Source: GCA-003244245 sp038276315 (GTDB taxonomy: Bacteria; Actinomycetota; Actinomycetes; Mycobacteriales; Pseudonocardiaceae). Taken from it: 8,363 nt of DNA. The position numbers and the translations under genes are program-made. The notes under the pieces are model-generated. The model worked only from the letters and a program-made list of their open reading frames with translations. It was not told the origin of the DNA and ran no database searches. The stretch covers positions 1 through 8,363 of the forward strand of contig JBBPZY010000109.1 of the NCBI GenBank assembly GCA_038276315.1. Reading direction: 5' to 3'. Below are positions 1 through 6,430 of the stretch, one piece after another; within the stretch, counting starts at the first letter, position 1; every line of letters starts with the position of its first letter.

Positions 1-81
1 GACGCACTCGACTGCGCCTGCGATCTATACCTGACACGCTCCGGCCACTGAACCAACCGGCGCACATGCCCAGACGTCGTG

Positions 82-246
82 TCAACCCCCGACGGACTTC
101 CGGAGCCAACCACTTAGGTTCTCAGCCACCGCCCTTGCCACTCGCTCCGCATCCGCCACCGTCTCCCGTTGCAGGGTGAGCCCGGCAAGCTCGATCCGTT
201 CGCTAGGAGAAAGCACCACTTGCTCACCCTGCCCCTCGCGTCGCAT
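82..246 (-). CDS. small hypothetical protein, 54 aa
   Basis: I do not recognise this protein. The frame starting at the ATG at 246 gives a short soluble, charged product that looks largely helical, reading MRREGQGEQVVLSPSERIEL at its start and ending LSGWLRKSVGG. Codon use is moderately GC3-rich and the residue pattern (spaced Leu/Val/Ala with Glu/Arg) looks like protein rather than noise. No convincing Shine-Dalgarno precedes the ATG. The same frame stays open upstream to 435, so the true product may be longer or may be the 3' part of the broken frame at 321-612. It has no signal peptide or membrane segment. It lies left of the break that truncates tadA and may belong to a different locus. 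It could also be a decayed gene tail. Confidence 0.35.
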   Translation of the reverse strand: MRREGQGEQVVLSPSERIELAGLTLQRETVADAERVARAVAENLSGWLRKSVGG

Positions 247-320
247 GACCGCTAGGAGGTTCCCCTGTCCAGGGAACCGCCTTGTGGGATCACCGAAACC
301 GGTCCCGGCACTGGGACGGT

Positions 321-612
321 CTAGCTCGTCCCGTTCTCGTAGAGGCCGACGAGACGGCGGTACCTCCGCGGGTTTTCCAGCACGTCGGTGCTGTCGCAGA
401 CCTGGTCGATGGCACCGATGAGGGGCAGAGCGCATAACGCTGGGTCAGTGACGCTCGCCAGACACGCCTCGGCGAAGCGGCCGGGCATGAGAACGAGGAA
501 AGGCCGCGAAGTGGAACGTTGTGATGGACGGATCGACCGCGCTGCCGGGGTGATCCACGAAGGCGTGCCTCGCTCGCCAGCCTCGAACGGACCGACCAAC
601 GACTTCGCCGCA
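321..612 (-). pseudogene. unrecognised coding remnant, probably frameshifted
   Basis: Two overlapping minus-strand frames show coding-like GC3. The upstream one, about 612-505, includes DHPGSAVDPSITTFHFAA and then loses codon bias. From about 500 a second frame takes over, with MPGRFAEACLASVTDPALCA near its start (ATG at 488) and ENPRRYRRLVGLYENGTS at its end, stopping at the TAG at 321-323. The handover suggests one gene with a frameshift near 500, possibly continuing in yet another frame into the small ORF at 82-246. No domain is recognisable. The last residues faintly resemble the end of DUF5753 domains, but that is too weak to name it. The upstream end is lost near the junction that breaks tadA at 660. 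If the frameshift is not real, only the 55-residue piece from 488 is a gene. Confidence 0.3.
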
Positions 613-660
613 GGCTTAGCCCGTATGGAGGCGGATCACTCGATAGGTGTGTCTTAAGCG

Positions 661-1290
661 AAGGGTCGTCTTTCCACTACCGGTGCCACCGACGACGAGG
701 AAGGCCAGCCGCGCGGCGACGATGGCCCGCAACAGCTCGCAGGCCTCGGGCGACACGCTGCCGACCGCCTCTAGCGCGCCGAGGCCATGGGTGGTGGGCC
801 GGAGCACGCGCAGTGAGATGCAGGTGCAGCCGCCGGCGATCGGCGGTAGCACGGCGTGCAGCCGGACGCCGCCGGGCAGCGGCGCATCGACGTAGGGCGA
901 CGCGTCGTCAAGGCGTCGCCCGGCGGCCAACGCCAGCCGCTGCGCCAACCTGCGCACCGCGTCGGCGTCGGCGAACCGCACCGCAGTGCGACGCAACTCG
1001 CCGGCCTGCTCGACCCACACCTGATCAGGTTCGCTAACCAGCACGTCAGTGGTCTCCGGATCAGCCAGCAGCGGTTCTAGTGGGCCGGCCCCGATGAGTT
1101 CCTGCTGCAGCTCGCGCAGCGCCGAGAGCACCTGCAGGTCGGCCAGCACACCATCGGACTCGGCCCGCACCGCGGCAGCCACCGCGCCCGGAGAGAGCGC
1201 CACGCCACCGGCAGCCAACCGGTTGCGGACCCGGTCCACCAACTGCCCGGAAAGCGCCGGGACTGCGGCTCGGCGCCCTGACGGGGTCAC
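661..1290 (-). pseudogene. tadA: TadA/CpaF-type secretion ATPase, truncated after Walker A
   Basis: This is the N-terminal 210 residues of a VirB11/TadA/CpaF-type traffic ATPase, orthologous by position and sequence to M. tuberculosis Rv3659c (about 350 aa). Such proteins power assembly of Tad/Flp pili at the inner face of the membrane. The N-terminal part (LIGAGPLEPLLADPETTDVL, residues 66-85) is typical of the family's N-terminal domain, and the Walker A motif GGTGSGKTTL is at 201-210. Directly after it the match stops; 14 unrelated residues follow to a TAA at 616. Walker B, the Asp and His boxes and the rest of the catalytic domain are missing, so it cannot be an active ATPase. The GTG start at 1290 overlaps the ssd stop as GTGA, indicating coupled translation. 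No tadB, tadC or pilin gene follows inside the window. Confidence 0.85.
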
Positions 1291-2495
1291 GCTGCCGCAC
1301 CCTGAGACCGGTTGGAACCGTCGAGTAGCGCCAGCACCCGACGGGCGGCGGTGGCCAGCGGTCCACGGGACCGGCCCGGCATCGCACCGCGGTCCAGCGC
1401 GCCGGCCAAGCCGGGCTGCGGGCGCATGACTGCGAGCAGGGGAAGGCCCAGGGTCCGGCTGATGTCAGTGGGAGTGATCCCGCCCGGTGCCGGTCCTCGT
1501 ACCACCAACTGCAACGAAACCCCGTAGCGCCGCACGCGGGCAGCCACCGCCGCGGCGGCAGCACAGGCCCGGACCTCTGCCGGCACAACCAGCACCGCCA
1601 GATCCGCCGACTCCAGTGCAGCAGTACCCGGCTCGCAGGGATACCTGGGCACATCGCAGACCACTGTCTCGCCGGCGCGTCGTCCGGCACCGCACACCGT
1701 GCGCACCGCGACGCCGTCGGGTGCTGCACCGTCCCCATCGCAGTCCGACCTGCCGTATTCCGACCGGCCGTAATCCGGCCTGCCGTATGACAAAACCGTC
1801 AGCCCACCCCCACCACCCACGTGGGGCGTGGGCAGGGCAGTGTGCAGCGCCGCGGCCGGCACTCGGCCACTCCCCAACGCGAGCCCAGACCACCGCAATC
1901 CGTCTAGCTTCTCGGCGCCCAGGGCGAGATCCAGACCGCCGCCCAGGGCATCGCAGTCGACCAGCATGGCGTGGCGTTGCGCTTGCGCGACGGCCACCGC
2001 GACCGCGGTCGCGAATACCGACGCCCCGGCGCCGCCGCGGCCGCCGAGCACCGCCAGTACCCGTCCCGGATCGGCCGGCGACTCCACCGCATCGGCCAAG
2101 GTGCCCACCAGCCATGCTTCCGCGTCCGGCAACACAGCCACGTGCTGCGCACCGACCGCGACCGCGGACCGCCACACTTCCGGGTCACCGTCAGCCGAGA
2201 CGATCACCACGCCGTCTCTGCGGGGTAGGCCAGCGCCGGCGCTAGCCCGTGCTGCGTCGACGTCCAACAGGATCAGCGCGGCGCAGTTCCACTGTTCGCG
2301 GGCCATCGCGAGGTCGGTGACCCGCTGCGGATCACACCCCGCCGCCGCCGCAAGTCGGGTGACCTCGTCGGCCAGCCCACCCGGCGTCATGATCACCATC
2401 GGCTGCCGGCCAGCCGCGCGTCCACCGCTTGTCTGCACTGTTGCCCCCAGAGTCACCGGCCCCGCGGTTGCGGGGGCGTCCGGTGCCACTGTCAT
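1287..2495 (-). CDS. ssd: Ssd, CpaE/TadZ-like atypical ParA/MinD protein
   Basis: Orthologue of M. tuberculosis Rv3660c (septum-site-determining protein Ssd, about 350 aa); 402 aa from the ATG at 2495. Residues about 33-140 form a receiver-like N-terminal domain, and about 147-395 a MinD/ParA-like ATPase fold (VLAVLGGRGGAGAS at 147-159; VVCDVPR at 278-284; LVVRGPAPGGI at 330-340). The P-loop lacks the signature and catalytic lysines, as in the M. tuberculosis protein and other TadZ/CpaE proteins, so ATP turnover is doubtful. In M. tuberculosis Ssd affects septation; its coupling to tadA (4-nt GTGA overlap) also fits a TadZ-type role placing a Tad pilus machine at the pole. The start is uncertain: the ATG at 2399 would give 370 aa, closer to the family. 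Residues 237-251 carry a three-fold YGRxD/E repeat encoded by a 15-bp tandem repeat. Confidence 0.88.
   Translation of the reverse strand: MTVAPDAPATAGPVTLGATVQTSGGRAAGRQPMVIMTPGGLADEVTRLAAAAGCDPQRVTDLAMAREQWNCAALILLDVDAARASAGAGLPRRDGVVIVSADGDPEVWRSAVAVGAQHVAVLPDAEAWLVGTLADAVESPADPGRVLAVLGGRGGAGASVFATAVAVAVAQAQRHAMLVDCDALGGGLDLALGAEKLDGLRWSGLALGSGRVPAAALHTALPTPHVGGGGGLTVLSYGRPDYGRSEYGRSDCDGDGAAPDGVAVRTVCGAGRRAGETVVCDVPRYPCEPGTAALESADLAVLVVPAEVRACAAAAAVAARVRRYGVSLQLVVRGPAPGGITPTDISRTLGLPLLAVMRPQPGLAGALDRGAMPGRSRGPLATAARRVLALLDGSNRSQGAAA
1744..1788. repeat. 15-bp tandem repeat, 3 copies, inside ssd
   Basis: Three head-to-tail 15-bp units at 1744-1758, 1759-1773 and 1774-1788, the first reading TCCGACCTGCCGTAT on the plus strand and the others differing at two positions each. 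Because 15 is divisible by three they keep the ssd frame and encode YGRPD-YGRSE-YGRSD. The site is a loop-like insertion between the Gly-rich stretch and the end of the ATPase core. The copies are imperfect, so the array is not brand new. Confidence 0.8.
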
Positions 2496-2533
2496 TGCGC
2501 CGGGCTGCCCAGGCCAGCAGTCCATGATCGACA

Positions 2534-2560
2534 TGTGGATAACAGGAGCACTGTGGATAG
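2534..2560 (-). promoter_or_regulatory. two tandem DnaA-box-like nonamers
   Basis: On the minus strand, TTATCCACA occupies 2542-2534 and CTATCCACA occupies 2560-2552, same orientation, start-to-start spacing 18 bp. The first is a perfect match to the canonical DnaA box TTATNCACA; the second differs at the first base. Both lie in the 97-bp divergent intergenic region between ssd (start 2495) and the HAD gene (start 2593). A pair in this position suggests DnaA-linked control of a cell-division or pilus-placement gene. A longer ssd start at 2534 would overlap the first box. Binding is inferred only. Confidence 0.5.
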
Positions 2561-2592
2561 CGCGCAGACGTGGCCTCATATGCTGGTCAACT

Positions 2593-3399
2593 GTGAGCTC
2601 TTCCAGCCCGGGCGCCTCGGGCATCGCGGCATTCTTCGACCTGGACAAGACCATCATCGCGAAGTCCAGCGCGTTTGTGTTCTCCCGAGCGTTCTTCCAG
2701 GAAGGTTTGATCAACCGGCGCGCGGTGCTCAAGAGCACTTACGCCCAGTTCATGTATTTGCTGGCGGGGGCCGACACCGAGCAGATGGAACGGATGCGCG
2801 CGCATATCACCGCGCAGTGCACCGGCTGGGACATCGCCCAAGTGACGGCGATCGTCGAGGAAACCCTGCACGACATCGTGGATCCGCTGGTCTACGCCGA
2901 GGCGACCGAGCTGATCGCCGCACACCACCAGCGCGGCGAGGACATCATCGTGGTATCGGCCTCCGGGGTGGAGGTGGTGGCGCCGATCGCCAAGATGATC
3001 GGCGCGACGCACACCGTGGCCACCCGGATGGGGACCCACGATGGTCGGTACACCGGCGACGTGGAGTTCTACTGCGCGGGAGAGAACAAGGCACTGGCCG
3101 CCCGACGGCTGGCCGAGGAGCAGGGTTACGACATGCAACACTGTCACGCCTACTCCGACTCGATCACGGATCTGCCACTGCTGGAGGCGGTCGGCCACCC
3201 GACGGCGGTGAACCCGGACCGGGCGCTACGCCGCGAGGCCGTTGCTCGGGGCTGGCCGGTGCTCACATTCTCCAACCCGGTCTCGCTACGGACCCGGATT
3301 CCGGCGCCCTCCGGTGCGCAGATCGCCGCAGCTGTCGGATTGGGGGCGGCGGCCGCTGCCGGCGTCGCATGGTACGGATTGCGGCGACGGCAGCGTTGA
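2593..3399 (+). CDS. HAD-IB family (SerB-like) phosphatase, membrane-anchored
   Basis: Orthologue of M. tuberculosis Rv3661, 268 aa. All four HAD motifs are present: motif I FFDLDKT at 14-20 (nucleophile Asp16, acid/base Asp18), motif II VVSAS at 120-124, motif III lysine in GENKALA (about 166), motif IV YSDSITDLP at 187-195 (Asp189, Asp193). The motif I and cap arrangement is the HAD-IB subclass, to which phosphoserine phosphatase belongs; the true substrate is unknown. Residues about 241-262 are a hydrophobic Ala/Gly segment followed by LRRRQR, a likely C-terminal membrane anchor with a cytoplasmic basic tail. I chose the GTG at 2593 because it places motif I about 15 residues from the N-terminus. 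The frame is open far upstream only because it runs antisense through ssd. It is divergent from ssd and ends inside a terminator hairpin. Confidence 0.93.
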   Translation: MSSSSPGASGIAAFFDLDKTIIAKSSAFVFSRAFFQEGLINRRAVLKSTYAQFMYLLAGADTEQMERMRAHITAQCTGWDIAQVTAIVEETLHDIVDPLVYAEATELIAAHHQRGEDIIVVSASGVEVVAPIAKMIGATHTVATRMGTHDGRYTGDVEFYCAGENKALAARRLAEEQGYDMQHCHAYSDSITDLPLLEAVGHPTAVNPDRALRREAVARGWPVLTFSNPVSLRTRIPAPSGAQIAAAVGLGAAAAAGVAWYGLRRRQR

Positions 3400-3416
3400 G
3401 CCGAATAGGCTCAACG
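3394..3416 (+). terminator. hairpin terminator of the HAD gene
   Basis: Perfect 9-bp stem CGTTGAGCC / GGCTCAACG with a GAATA loop. The left arm contains the TGA stop of the HAD gene. There is no proper T-tract after it, as is usual for actinobacterial terminators. It separates the HAD transcript from the small-RNA locus downstream. Confidence 0.6.
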
Positions 3417-3429
3417 GGTCTCGCTTAGC

Positions 3430-3457
3430 TCGAACGAGTGGTTCTGCCAGCAAATAT
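3430..3457 (+). promoter_or_regulatory. candidate promoter of the Ms1-like RNA
   Basis: TCGAAC at 3430-3435 and AAATAT at 3452-3457 are separated by 16 bp and would place the transcription start near 3464, just before the 5' arm of the long-range helix of the RNA. Neither hexamer is a strong consensus match, so this is a position-based guess. Confidence 0.3.
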
Positions 3458-3461
3458 CGCG

Positions 3462-3782
3462 GAGAGTAGTCCAAGTGCAGTGCCTGATCGGGCCTCTTGC
3501 TGTGCCCCCGGTCACGGAGTAGACATGACTGCACGGACATCTGGAAGGCCAGGGGCGGTGCGGCAGAGAAGTACCGTCCACCCCGTTCAGAGCTCCGTGC
3601 ACGGGCGTCGGGCACCCCACGCGCAGCACGCCGCGGGAGGCTTGTCGTCAAGGGTCTGCGTGCCGTGTCCTCTGGGGATACGGGCGCCGAGACACCGCAG
3701 GGTACGACACGAGTTGCACGCTTGGTACCCCGGCAGTCCGTGCGGACGGCGGCGCGACTGGACGCTTGTAATGGGCTCCCAG
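3462..3782 (+). ncRNA. Ms1/MTS2823-type 6S-like small RNA locus
   Basis: In M. tuberculosis the abundant stationary-phase RNA MTS2823 (Ms1 in M. smegmatis, about 300 nt), which binds core RNA polymerase, lies between Rv3661 and Rv3662c on the Rv3661 strand. This window has the same two flanking genes with a 468-bp non-coding gap. The ends of the gap can pair over long range: CAAGTGCAGT at 3472-3481 with ACTG (3757-3760) plus CGCTTG (3763-3768), ten pairs (one G-T) with a 2-nt bulge, and GGAG at 3461-3464 with CTCC at 3776-3779. The span enclosed is about 297 nt, matching the known size and the closed-end, open-middle fold of 6S-like RNAs. Open frames in the gap show no family and poor codon bias. 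Exact ends are estimated; the gene itself I consider likely. Confidence 0.72.
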
Positions 3783-3814
3783 TAGCGCCGCCGTCGTCAT
3801 ATCTGAGCTCACAG

Positions 3815-3839
3815 CGACGGCCCAGGGGTCGCGCCGTCG
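3815..3839. terminator. inverted repeat between Ms1 locus and Rv3662c-like gene
   Basis: A 7-bp perfect inverted repeat, CGACGGC (3815-3821) and GCCGTCG (3833-3839), with an 11-nt loop. It lies between the 3' end of the small RNA and the convergent 3' end of the Rv3662c-like gene, where a bidirectional terminator would be expected. It is followed on the plus strand by a weakly T-rich stretch (CTGCTTTCGG). Confidence 0.4.
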
Positions 3840-3867
3840 GTGTAGCTGCTTTCGGTCGAGCTAGAGG

Positions 3868-4620
3868 CTAACCGCTACTCGCAGTGACCGCCTCAGCGAT
3901 CGAGACCGCCTCCCGCGACCCGGCGGCGAGCGCGGTGCAGCAGTGCACGATCCACCGGCCAACCGCGAGCGCATCACCGCTGGCGAAGTCAGCCGCTGCG
4001 GTCCGGTACTGCCCCTCACGGCGCAGGTGGGCCACCTCCGGCACGATCAGACCCTTGGGATCCAGACCGCTGGACACCAGGGTGAGGCGGGCCGCAGCCC
4101 TGGCGACCACACCGTTGCTCCGCGCGAAGGGCGCCAGCGCGCGCAGCTCGCCGTGCACCACCGCGACCAGCACCGGTGCCGCAACCTGGCTGCCCCCGGT
4201 GACCAGACTCGCCAACCCCTCGAGCCGAGCTGTGATGTCGCGTGATGAGTCCGGCCGGCCCAGTTGCGGACCGGGCAGCAGATCCGCCGCGGCGAGCACG
4301 TGTAACCGGGCCAGGGCCTGTAGCGGAGCCCGTCGCCAGGTACCGAGCAGACCACCCAGTGCCCCCGCCACCCGCAACGACCCGGCCAACACCGGGTCGC
4401 GCACGGACCCGTCGCCGGGCAACGCGGGACTGCCGCCGTCCAGCGCGGCCGAAGCCCGGGCCGCCCGCACCGACGCCTCGGCTGCGGTGGCCGGCCAGCC
4501 ACGCCGGTTGGCCGGGTGCCGGTGCGCAGCGGTCACCGCGTCGCGGGCGCGGGTGACGGCGTCCCGAACTCCGGGAAGATCCATCAGCGGAGCCAGCGGG
4601 TCCGCAGGCGCAGTCGTCAT
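3868..4620 (-). CDS. Rv3662c-family conserved hypothetical protein
   Basis: 250 aa from the ATG at 4620 (MTTAPADPLAPLMDLPGVRD), ending at the TAG at 3868-3870. By position next to the Ms1 locus and HAD gene, and by length (about 256 aa in M. tuberculosis), it corresponds to Rv3662c, whose function is not established. The protein is Ala/Leu-rich and helical, with no signal peptide. A stretch ASVRAARASAALDGG (about residues 50-64) recalls the short helix-plus-small-residue motif near the start of Fic-type proteins, but I see no HPFxxGNGR catalytic motif, so a Fic enzyme is not supported. The residues available upstream of 4620 look non-coding and no clear Shine-Dalgarno is visible. It is convergent with the HAD/Ms1 unit. 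Confidence 0.8.
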   Translation of the reverse strand: MTTAPADPLAPLMDLPGVRDAVTRARDAVTAAHRHPANRRGWPATAAEASVRAARASAALDGGSPALPGDGSVRDPVLAGSLRVAGALGGLLGTWRRAPLQALARLHVLAAADLLPGPQLGRPDSSRDITARLEGLASLVTGGSQVAAPVLVAVVHGELRALAPFARSNGVVARAAARLTLVSSGLDPKGLIVPEVAHLRREGQYRTAAADFASGDALAVGRWIVHCCTALAAGSREAVSIAEAVTASSG

Positions 4621-4748
4621 TGACGACAACGCTACGGGGACTGATCGCGGTTTGTGTGCCGTAGACGACACGTCATGTCGCGCACGGCACACATATCGCG
4701 ATCTTGAGCAGCGGCGATTACGTAGGGCACGAGCAACACGGCGTGCTC

Positions 4749-5508
4749 TCAGGCAGCGCGACGCGCGGATGCCTGGAGGCGCATGAAATCCACCCGCGGC
4801 TCGGGCAGCCGGACAGCCACGTCCCGGACCGCCTGCGGGCGCTGGTCGGCCGCAATGGTGGCTAGGACGGCACTGAGAACAACGCTGGTCAGGAACGCCT
4901 CGAACTGCGGGGCGGACTCCATCCGAGCGGGATCAGGCACGCAGACCACGTCGATATCGGTGAAACCGGCCGCCGCCAGCCGCTCGGCCGTCTGGTCCGC
5001 GGTGGCGAAATTGCATGCCTCACCGATTCGCGGTAGTCCGAGGTCTACCAGCACGGCCTCGACATTGGCGACGTTGCCGGCACCGCCCCACTCGGCCCGA
5101 AGCAGGCCACCGGGCCGAAGCACCCCGGCCAGTGACTGGAAGAGCGATCCGTGGTCGGGAATCCAATGCAGGGTCGCGACCGAGAACCGCATCGACCGGT
5201 TGCGCGAGCCTGAGCGGGGCGGTGAGGTCGGCCTGCAGGGTCGTCAGCCGATCGGGTCCGACGCCGGCGAGGCGGTTGCGAAGCTGGGCGAGCATGGCCG
5301 TCGAGCCGTCCACCGCGACGACGTGGCCGCGGGGTAGCCGTTCGAGCAGCGCCGAGGTGTCCCGACCGGTGCCGGCACCAACGTCAAGCACCCGCTCGTC
5401 GCCTCGCAAGGGCAGCGAGGCCAGTACCCCACGACCCCACCGTTGGTGCGGCAGAGGCAAGGAGTCGTAGGTCGTGGCATCCCACTCGCGCGGGCGGTGA
5501 GTAGCCAT
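4749..5508 (-). pseudogene. class I SAM-dependent methyltransferase, frameshifted
   Basis: Two adjacent frames together make one class I SAM-dependent methyltransferase of about 253 aa (trans-aconitate methyltransferase/UbiE-like, similar in style to M. tuberculosis Rv1405c). The first runs from the ATG at 5508 and carries motif I VLDVGAGTGRD at residues 40-50 and the acidic motif VVAVDGS (Asp67). The second carries FSVATLHWIPDHGSLFQSLA and VLRPGG, then runs to the stop at 4749. The switch falls near 5190, where PVDAV in the first frame continues as FSVATLHW in the second, consistent with loss of 2 nt or gain of 1 nt. The downstream half stays free of stops with good codon bias, so the break is recent or a sequencing error. 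A TTG at 5526 would add six residues. Substrate unknown. Confidence 0.8.
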
Positions 5509-5518
5509 GGTTGTTAGA

Positions 5519-5561
5519 CTAAACAAGATCTCGCATAATGAACATATCGTCTCCTATTATG
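5519..5561 (-). promoter_or_regulatory. AT-rich leader with strong RBS, 8-codon ORF and inverted repeat
   Basis: Just ahead of the methyltransferase, the minus strand has AGGAG (5555-5551) spaced 5 nt from an ATG at 5545 that opens the 8-codon frame MFIMRDLV with a TAG at 5521-5519, 10 nt before the methyltransferase ATG. CATAAT (5534-5539) and ATTATG (5556-5561) form a 6-bp inverted repeat, and TTAGTCTAA lies at the end of the short frame. The stretch is far more AT-rich than its surroundings and may hold the promoter, an operator or a leader peptide. Confidence 0.3.
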
Positions 5562-5805
5562 GGACAACGCTATCTAACCGGCAGTCCTGCCATCGGACTA
5601 CGAGGCGGTTTGGACGGGTGCCGTCACCGCGATTCGGTTCGAATCCGTCGAGCACGATGGTCCGCCCGAGGTGCAGGGCCAGCCGCCACCGCTCATCGAC
5701 GGCCGCCGCTCGCTGCTCGGTCAGCACGTCGGCGGGGCGGGCGAAGGGCAGGTCGCGGACGTCGGCCAGCGGCGGCCCGCGCGCAGCTCCAACCGTTGTC
5801 ATCAC
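5557..5805 (-). CDS. hypothetical protein, 82 aa
   Basis: I do not recognise this protein. It starts at the ATG at 5805, 51 bp after the nuclease-like frame ends, and stops with tandem TAA TAG just before the methyltransferase leader. Codon third positions are strongly G/C through about residue 58 (reaching VLDGFEPNR) and weaker afterwards, suggesting a genuine gene whose last third may have been replaced or frameshifted. Recognisable text includes DLPFARPADVLTEQRAA and WRLALHLGRTIVLDGFE. It is soluble with no signal peptide or metal-binding motif. Position suggests co-transcription with the methyltransferase. It could be the intact N-terminus of a longer lost protein. Confidence 0.45.
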   Translation of the reverse strand: MMTTVGAARGPPLADVRDLPFARPADVLTEQRAAAVDERWRLALHLGRTIVLDGFEPNRGDGTRPNRLVVRWQDCRLDSVVP

Positions 5806-5856
5806 CGTTCGCGGCGGTTCAAGCAGCCGTTCGACTGATCGCCGACCAAGGCTGAA

Positions 5857-6430
5857 CTACTCCCGCACTGGGAACACCGTGAGACGCTCGCGGGCCTGTG
5901 TGGGCAGCACGCGGTATTCGGAGAAGGTTCGTCGGATAAGCGTCTGCAACTCTGGGCCTGAGTGGCCTGGCATGCGCGTGAGCAGCTCGTTCCACGCCGA
6001 TTCGGCGTCGGCAGCGAGATCGCGCACAGCGTCGGGATGGACGAGATGGACGTGGCTCTCTGCGGCTGCCGAAGCGTCTGGTGACATCTTGGTCCTTGGC
6101 GAGACCATGATCGAAGCGCTCGCCTCGGGCGCGTCGACACCACGGTCAGCCTCCAGGCTCCGCAGCTGTGAGCCGGCCTGCCGGACGTCCTTCACCTGAA
6201 TCTCGCCGTTGGCGCCGTGCTCGGTTTTGGCTTCGATGGTTAGCCAGATCCGCTTGTCCCAACACCACGCGGAGTCACATCGAGCGTCCCCCGGCGGTTT
6301 GCTCGCGTCCGCACCGAGCAGCAGCCCAAGCTGGGTCAACGCGGGCTCGACTTTAGGCGCCTCGACGGCCGCGAGTCCAGTAATCATGCGCTCAAGTTGC
6401 TCTTCAATTGTCCGACGTTTCGTTCCATTC
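5857..6430 (-). pseudogene. PD-(D/E)XK nuclease-like protein, C-terminal remnant
   Basis: The reliable part runs from about RRTIEEQLERMITGLAAVEA to the stop at 5857, some 190 residues; the first in-frame ATG is at 6387. The stretch LGLLLGADASKPPGDARCDS, then WLTIEAKTEHG, has the layout of the PD-(D/E)XK nuclease fold: an Asp in CDSAW, a 14-residue beta-strand gap and the ExK motif IEAK, followed by a Gln-containing helix VRQAGSQLRSL. This resembles nuclease domains at the C-terminus of large helicase-type defence proteins. Everything upstream in this frame (6431-6942) is not coding: it is antisense or out-of-frame to the ISAs1 remnant and mazF. So the N-terminal part, possibly a helicase, appears lost and replaced by transposase DNA. 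It might still be expressed as a stand-alone 176-aa nuclease from 6387. Domain naming is from motif pattern only. Confidence 0.6.

Noticed and set aside
1..81. Possible tRNA or gene at the left edge
   Set aside because: No cloverleaf, no credible ORF and no repeat is visible in these bases.
1465..2245. Long alternative frames (over 230 codons) on both strands across ssd
   Set aside because: Arg/Pro/Gly-rich translations typical of GC-rich shadows; ssd has family identity and correct codon bias.
1828..2592. Plus-strand open frame continuous with the HAD gene, suggesting a 523-aa protein
   Set aside because: It is antisense to ssd and open only because of GC bias; its residues are Arg/Pro/Ala/Thr-rich noise. 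HAD motif I lies just after the GTG at 2593.
3438..3871. Open frames of 115-124 codons in the gap after the HAD gene
   Set aside because: No family resemblance, no ribosome binding sites, weak codon bias, and the region fits the Ms1 RNA locus.
3884..4786. 300-codon plus-strand frame over the Rv3662c-like gene
   Set aside because: Ser/Arg/Thr/Ala-rich antisense shadow of the conserved gene.
5633..5648. GGTTCGAATCC on the plus strand, looking like a tRNA T-arm or an att site
   Set aside because: The five flanking bases do not pair as a T-stem, no acceptor or anticodon arm is present, and it lies within a GC3-biased frame on the other strand.
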